From Diphasiastrum complanatum (taxonomy: Eukaryota > Streptophyta > Lycopodiopsida > Lycopodiales > Lycopodiaceae), in the NCBI GenBank assembly GCA_029204225.1, contig CM055103.1, positions 23,308,663 to 23,372,662 of the forward strand: a stretch of 64,000 nt of DNA, given 5' to 3'. The notes beneath the pieces were generated by a model. That model was not told the origin of the DNA and did no database searches. It saw nothing but the letters and a program-made list of their open reading frames with translations. A program made the translations under genes and the position numbers. Below are positions 58,261 through 64,000 of this stretch, one piece after another; position 1 is the first letter of the stretch, and the number at the start of each line of letters is the position of its first letter.

Positions 58261-60380
58261 ACTCCCTCTTCAACTAGTTTTAGCATATACTTTGATAACA
58301 CTCCAAGTGATGTCCTATGCTTCATGAACAAGTCCTTTCCCAATGCTTTGGTGAAGATATCAGCTACACATTCCCTCACATGTTGAAGCTCCACCTCCTT
58401 TGCAATGACTTCCTCCCTCACAAAATGATATTGCACCTCAATATGCTTGCTCCTAGCATGAAAGATAGGATTGGTTGCCAACCTTTGGGCTGATTGATTG
58501 TCACAAAAGATTATTGGGCTCTCTGAAAAATCCAGCAAGTGAAGATCCTTGATCATCCTCTTGATCCATACCATCTCCTTTGTGCAATGTGTAAGAGCTT
58601 TGTACTCGACATCACTAGATGACAATGAGATAGTGGTTTGTTTCTTCGACATCCATGATATAGCTCCATTACCTATGAAAATACAATTAGCATTAATGGA
58701 TTTCCTATCCATTATAACTCCGGCATAGTCCAAATCTGAAAATCCAAAAAGATGAGATGATGATCCCTCATACAATATGCCAAAATCTCGATATCCAATG
58801 ATGTACCTCAAAACTCGCTTTCCTAGCTTCCAATGCTCCTCACTAGGATCTTGCATGAATTGACTCAATCTTTCAAAAAAATAGCTTAGATCAGGTCTAG
58901 TAATGGTTAGATAGATGATTGAACCAACTATCTTTTTATAGTGAGTAATGTCCTTGAAGGATCTTTCACTACCTCTTATAGTTAGCTTTACATGAGACTC
59001 CACAAGTGTATCACTAGTTTTTGCATCTACCATATGAAATCTTTCTAGAATAGAATTAGCATACTTCTCTTGACAAATGAAAGTAGATTGAGAAGATCTA
59101 ATGACTTCTATTCCCAAAATGTAGTACAAGTTACCAAGATCATGCACCTCAAACTCCTTCTTAAGAGCACTCTTGATATCCTCCACATCTTGATTGTCTC
59201 CACCACTCAAGATGATATCATCCACATACATTAGAAAGATGGTAACATCATTTCCAGAAACCTATAAAGTGAATGATCATACTCACTCATAACAAAGCCT
59301 TGAGAGAGTAAAAACGTGTTAAGCTTAGCATACCAACTCCTTTGGTGCTTGCTTAAGGCCATACAAGCTCTTTTGTAGTAGACACACATGATTTGGCTTT
59401 GTTGATGAAATGTAGCTCTCGGGTTGCTCCATGTACACTTCCTCCTCAAGATCACCATTCAAGAATGCATTTGAGATGTCCATTTGCCATAGATCCCATC
59501 CATAAAGTGTAGCAAGTGAGATGATGACTCAAATGCTTACCATCTTTGCCATGGGTGCAAAGGTCTCATCATAGTCAATCCCTTGTTGTTGAGCATATCC
59601 TTTTGCCACTAACCTTGCCTTGTACTTGTTGATAGATCCATCTTGGTTTGTCTTCACCTTGAAGATCCATTTGCATCCAATAGCTTTCTTGTCCTTAGGT
59701 AACCCCACCAATCTCCTTGTTCCATTCTTCATAAGAGCTTGATACTCAAGATCCATTGCTTGGATCCACTCCTCTTCTTTCCTTGCTTCATCTACACTTG
59801 TAGGTTCATCAAAAGAGGTTAGAAAAGCAACATAATTTCCAGAAACTACTTGCTTATCCTTTTCATCATATGTGAGCCTTGAATGTACTTGTCTTTCCCT
59901 TGATGTTCTCCTTGGATTTTGACTTGATGAAGGTCCATCATCATCACCATCTAAAGTAGAATTCTTTACATCAACATCAAGAATGTTAGATCCATCCACA
60001 TCACCATCAATCATGCTTGAAGATACTTTTGGAATGTTTCCCTCATCAAAGATGACATCTCTACCAACAATCACTCTGTTAGTAAAAGGAATGTAAACCT
60101 TGTAGGCTTTAATCACCTCACTATATCCAACAAAAATACCTCTCCTTAAAGATGGATCCTCCTTGGTCCTATCATCAAGAGTAATGTTGACGTAGCATGT
60201 GCATCCAAAGGTTCTTAGAAAGTTGACACTCGGCCTCCTCTTGAATAGCATCTAAAAAGGTGTCCTTCCTTCCAAAATAGCACTTGGCCACCTATTGCAT
60301 AGAAATTGGCACACAACAAAGCTTGATCCCAAAATGGTTTGTCAGGATTAGCACTTAACCTCATGGCTTTAGTGATGGGG
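58257..60380 (-). pseudogene. Copia pol: integrase end, reverse transcriptase, RNase H
   Basis: Minus-strand frames: integrase C-terminus MLFKRRPSVNFLRTFGCTCY and GIFVGYSE (60251 on); the linker SSQNPRRTSRERQ; reverse transcriptase start EEWIQAMDLEYQALMKNGTR, CKWIFKVK, YKARLVAKGYAQQQGIDYDE (to 59529); SLYGLKQAP-like codons in a mixed frame (59458-59231); LMYVDDIILSGGDNQDVEDI (catalytic YVDD); SIIYLTITRPDLSYFFERLS; RNase H with WMSKKQTTISLSSSDVEYKA, FCDNQSAQRLATNP, HIEVQYHFVREEV and DIFTKALGKDLF to the stop at 58257. At least three frameshifts or stops lie in the integrase and finger/palm regions. Upstream gag and protease are missing; the sequence breaks near 60,400. Confidence 0.9.
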
Positions 60381-60384
60381 CAAA

Positions 60385-60645
60385 GGAGGATAGAGAATGC
60401 GAGCAACAGGAATATTTGCAGAACAACTCTCCTGCTACAATGGGCTGCTAGATGCAAAAACAGTCTAATGGAATGTTTATGCTAAGTATAATCACAGGTT
60501 AAGTGTTCTATTGCTCAACAGGATCTTATAAATTAGTTCATAATCACAAAAACAAAATGAGTACAGTCCACCGAGGAGATTAGAAACGGTTTGTGTGTGG
60601 TATTACTGAAAAATGGATTTAGTTAGAAGTGTATATATATATATA
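60385..60645. other. Unassigned
   Basis: Sequence between the broken copia pol and the second palindrome block. No recognisable motif. Confidence 0.45.
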
Positions 60646-60783
60646 TATATATATAACATACACTTAATATATTGATATAGCATATATGCATTTTCTAACT
60701 AAAAAAACAAAGAAGAGGAGCCCACCCGCCGGGGCGGGTGGGTTGGGCTCCTCTTCTTTTTTTTAAGAAAAAGAGATCTATAT

Positions 60784-60821
<38 letters not shown>

Positions 60822-60863
60822 TATATATCTATATAGTTTTTGTTTTTAGTTAAATTTATATAC

Positions 60864-60912
<49 letters not shown>

Positions 60913-61021
60913 AACTTAAAATAGAAATTTGAGGAGCCCACCCGTGGTGGGTGGGCTCCTCTTCAATTTTGTTTTAAGTTCTATATATATCCTCTCATTT
61001 TTGTTTTAAGTTATATTTTAA

Positions 61022-61066
<45 letters not shown>

Positions 61067-61136
61067 CATAAAAAAAACAAATTGAAGAGGAGCGCGCGAC
61101 GGGTGGGCTCCTCTCATTTATGATTTATGTTTTATG

Positions 61137-61178
<42 letters not shown>

Positions 61179-61620
61179 CATAAAACATAAATCATAAATG
61201 AGAGGAGCCCACTCGCCGCGGTGGCTCCCTCCTGTGGGGTCCCTCCTCATAGATGAGAAAATATATATTAACAAAGATATATACACTATGTTAATAAATA
61301 AGCTATTTAAACTTGAAATAAAGTTTGAGTAAAAAAATCTACCATGTTTTGAGAGTAAATTTTTTTGAAAGAAGTTGCAATTCACTCTAAGATAAGAAAG
61401 CTTAAAAAATTCAAAAAGACAATGTAAATAAGCATTTTGAGGTGGGGTGGGGGGGGGGGGGGGAAGGGGAGGTTTATTTATGTTTTTCACCAATGTCAAA
61501 TTCCATAAATGCTTATGGGACAAATGTTATGCACGTGTCTAGAAGACATAAGAACCCCATAATCAAGGTTGGTTGAGAATGATTTAAACTATTTTTTGGA
61601 GTCCATTTTAGTAATATGAA
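60645..61620. repeat. TA-rich palindrome block, copy 2
   Basis: Direct copy of the 55-56 kb block from ACATACACTTAATATA through to TTTTTTGGAGTCCATTTT. Differences: shorter or longer TA tracts, palindromes at 60714-60754 and 60931-60961 with substitutions, a broken one at 61086-61112, an extra long palindrome at 61105-61210, and an interrupted G tract (61441-61473). Confidence 0.92.
61105..61210. repeat. Perfect 106-bp palindrome
   Basis: 36-base arms (61105-61140, starting GGGCTCCTCTCATTTATGAT; 61175-61210) are exact reverse complements around a TA tract that is itself palindromic. The equivalent place in copy 1 (55496-55610) is not palindromic. Confidence 0.95.
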
Positions 61621-61779
61621 ATTTCATGCCCATAAGCTTGCAAAATCAACTAGTTGAAGAGTCTATATATAGCTTGAAAAGTGTTGATGTTGCTCCAAAT
61701 GCTTATGGGATTATTTGGTGCTTCAACAATGCTCTCCTTTTTCCTCATCCCTTCTATGAACTTGATAATACAAAAGTAG

Positions 61780-62610
61780 GAAAAAAAACCTAAAAATAAA
61801 AAAAAAACAGAAACCTATATAGCTAACACAGGTAACTAAAATAGTGTAAAAGACCTATAAAAATCAAAATAGTGTAATAAAAATCCCAAAAAAATCAAAA
61901 CAATAATTTTATGTAAAAAAAAATAAACACCAAAAATAAGCTTAAAAAAATGAAAAAAAATCTCAAAAAATCAAAATATTGTAAAAAAATCCCAAAAAAA
62001 TTCAAAAAGATAATTTTATTTAAAAAATCCAAAAATAAACTTTAACAAATGGAAAAAAAAATCAAAAGTGTACAAATTCTCATAAAAATCAAAACAATAA
62101 TTTTATGTAAAAAATTCCAAAAAAACCAAAAATAAACTTAAAAAATTGAAAAAAAAAATTATTAAAAAATCAAAATAGTATAAGAAATCCCAAAAAAATC
62201 AAAACAATAATTTCATGTAAAAAAATCCTAGAAAAAACCAAATAATAAGCTTTAAAAAATGAAAAAAATCTTAAAAATTCAAAATATTCTAAGAGAATTT
62301 TATGTAGAAATTTCCAAAAAAATAAAAATTAATGTAAAAAAATCAAAAATAATGTAAAAGAAATCAAAAATAAGTTATTTAAAAAACGAATAACAACAAA
62401 AAAAACTCTAAACAATTAAAAAAATAAAAAATTTAAAAAAATAGAAAACAAGAGGAGTACTCTTATACAATCGTTAAGAAAAAAACTAAAAAAAAAATTA
62501 ATATTGAAAAAATATAAAAATTAAAAATTAAATTGTAAATTAGTAAAAAAATCTTAAATAAATACAAAAATAATTATAACGACAAGAAAAAAACACAAAA
62601 CATACAAAAA
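61780..62610. repeat. A-rich degenerate minisatellite
   Basis: AAAATCAAAA(C/T)A(A)TA, ATTTTATGTAAAAAA and CCCAAAAAAATC recur in a higher-order unit of roughly 100-130 bp (61840, 61890, 62010, 62095, 62200). More than 60% A. No gene. Confidence 0.85.
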
Positions 62611-62665
62611 AGTCAAGGGCTAGGGGCTAGGGGCTAAGGGCCAAGGGCTAGGATTAAGGTTTAAC
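62611..62665. repeat. GGGGCTA short tandem repeat
   Basis: CTAGGGGCTAGGGGCTAAGG followed by degenerate units ending GGATTAAGGTTTAA. It is related in form, not identity, to the plant telomere unit. Confidence 0.7.
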
Positions 62666-62719
62666 TGCTGAATCAAATGGAACATGTTTTTTCAGAGAAG
62701 TTGGTGTGGATAAAAGTGT

Positions 62720-63060
62720 GATCCTAATTTCAAAGGTGTTTAAAATGGATTGTCCTTTGCCATACCCTCACAGTGATTTTGATCGCCTACGAGACGTTCA
62801 CAACTATAATTCCATCGATGTCATCGCAAAAGAAAATCTTGTGGGAAAATGTAGATATTGTCAACATGAATAAACTCGTTCTTGCCAACTGTCCATTATA
62901 CAACATTGATGACGCTGTTGATTGTATGTATTTTGAAAGGGTAGTAGTTTTCACTGTTAAATTCAAAGGCTACTATTCTAATGAAAAAAACTTGCTTGTT
63001 ATCGTGAAGTTGACTTCAATTACAACAGAAGAAAAATATTGTGAATGCCATGACAGATGA
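62720..63060 (+). CDS. Unidentified protein segment
   Basis: Open frame containing NVDIVNMNKLVLANCPLYNI, DDAVDCMYFERVVVFTVKFK, GYYSNEKNLLVIVKLTSITT and CECHDR before a stop at 63060. The hydrophobic patterning and Cys residues look like real coding sequence, not a chance frame. A second frame just upstream (FDRLRDVHNYNSIDVIAKEN) may belong to an earlier exon. I do not recognise the family. Confidence 0.45.
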
Positions 63061-63289
63061 CGAAGACTCTTTCTACATGAAAAATCAAATAATGATTTGA
63101 TGTTTGTCAAAATGGTCTTTGCACTCTAAAAAGAGAAAACATGTATCATTTAATGAACCATTAAGTGAGTGTTTTACGTATTATTCTAAACGTTCAAATA
63201 GGAGGCCATCTTTGTGGTTCAGAAAGGGGTAGCATCCAAACAAAGTTGACAAGATCAGTAGATGTCAAAAACAAATTTGTTGACTGCAA

Positions 63290-64000
63290 TACAATAAGAT
63301 CAAGTAACTAGAACTCGAATATGTTGACATGAATCGAAGATATTTCTCATGATCATAATATGTCAAGATCCAGTAACTATAACTCTGATATCTTGATAGG
63401 AATCGAAGATATTTCTCATGATCGTAATATGTCAAGAACAAGTTACAACTATAACTCAGATATCTTGACAGGAATCAAAGATATTTCTCATAATGGTAAT
63501 ATGTCAAGATCAAGTAGCTATAACTCGGATATCTTGACATGAATCGAAGATATTTATCCTCGTCGATTCTTTCTCTATAACAGGGTTACAACGATAAGGC
63601 TTAGCCCGAATAGGCTTAGTGTAATGTATAGCTCAAATATCTTAACAGATGTTGAGGGTGTGGTTACTCATAATATGGATGCATCAGCATACAACTCGGA
63701 TATTCTTATAAGTGTGGAGGATCTTGGAGAGGCTGTTGATAACAACAAAAATAAAAGACATCATTCTGAAATCAGCATTCAAACAAAACGTACACCGAAA
63801 TCGTCAATTTTGGCAAGTGCAAATGCATCCACCCGACGTAATTCAGATTTTTTGGAATTTGATTTTGATGAACATGATTACACATGCAACAAATTACATG
63901 ATGCTAATATGACAAACGACCTTTCAAGATCAAGATGGTCACAAGCAGATGAACTTTATGAAGTTCTACAAAGAGAGCCTCAAGTATGTCCACCATCCTT
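63290..64000 (+). CDS. Repeat-containing protein, truncated at window end
   Basis: About four tandem ~70-bp units (starting near 63292, 63360, 63429 and 63501) encode MSRSSNYNSDILIGIEDISH D-type repeats of 23-24 residues. A more diverged unit at 63640-63720 reads YNSDILISVEDLGE. The frame then continues SANASTRRNSDFLEFDFDEH, DYTCNKLHDANMTNDLSRSR, WSQADELYEVLQREPQVCPP to the window edge. A TGA after the third unit and changes of frame between units suggest introns or decay. No known family. Confidence 0.5.

Noticed and set aside
54905-61620. The two 1-kb palindrome blocks as LTRs of the copia pol between them
   Set aside because: The polypurine tract and likely LTR start of that element lie at 58261, well inside the interval, and the blocks lack TG..CA ends.
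63290-63560. CRISPR-like array
   Set aside because: The ~70-bp units are contiguous and similar along their length, with no unique spacers, and the window is plant nuclear DNA.

Overview
This window is nuclear DNA of a land plant, in a repeat-dominated and largely non-genic region. Evidence for a plant: a pentatricopeptide (PPR) E-motif fragment, a CACTA TNP2 transposase with plant-type DUF4218/DUF4216 regions, Ty1-copia relatives primed by initiator-tRNA-Met, exons with GT..AG introns, and exons of a plant GT92 galactan synthase (GALS type). Long GA/CT and TA microsatellites are abundant. I cannot name the species. A non-seed plant (fern or lycophyte) is possible, but this is only an impression from the protein style. 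I see no CRISPR array, rRNA, tRNA or bacterial gene.

Layout. 1-3.1 kb: the end of a CACTA-like element, then a scrambled, internally deleted copia element with a half-tRNA primer site. 3.4-9.2 kb (minus strand): a PPR remnant, then exons of a GALS-like gene split by a complete 3,200-bp hAT element. 9.2-27 kb: a nest holding a CACTA-like subterminal array, a dispersed-motif region (10.1-12.5 kb), two copies of one DDE transposase family (13.4-15.0 plus; 21.4-24.0 minus), a CACTA TNP2 gene (15.0-18.6 minus) and a SET-domain gene (19.0-20.1 minus). 27-40.6 kb: an inverted GALS exon, a second CACTA-like terminus, two divergent genes resembling the C-terminal part of the transposase family, and a ~290-bp tandem repeat invaded by a young gag-only LTR element. 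40.6-42 kb: a second copy of the GALS exon/intron block. 42-45.6 kb: simple repeats and a microsatellite-centred inverted repeat. 45.6-50.2 kb: a second gag-only LTR element, minus orientation, inserted in a GA microsatellite. 52.3-53.6 kb: AHA1 co-chaperone fragments. 54-61.6 kb: two ~1-kb copies of a TA-rich, palindrome-studded block flanking a coiled-coil ORF and a decayed copia pol. 61.6-64 kb: an A-rich minisatellite, then an unidentified gene with tandem ~70-bp repeats.

Almost every coding region is a transposon gene or a broken host-gene fragment. The most unusual points are the SET-like gene beside a CACTA transposase, two gag-only LTR elements whose missing pol region is filled by orphan sequence, perfect GC palindromes between TA tracts, the half-tRNA primer site, and a GALS gene cut up and duplicated around a ~31-kb transposon nest. 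All identifications come from reading motifs by eye; no database was searched.
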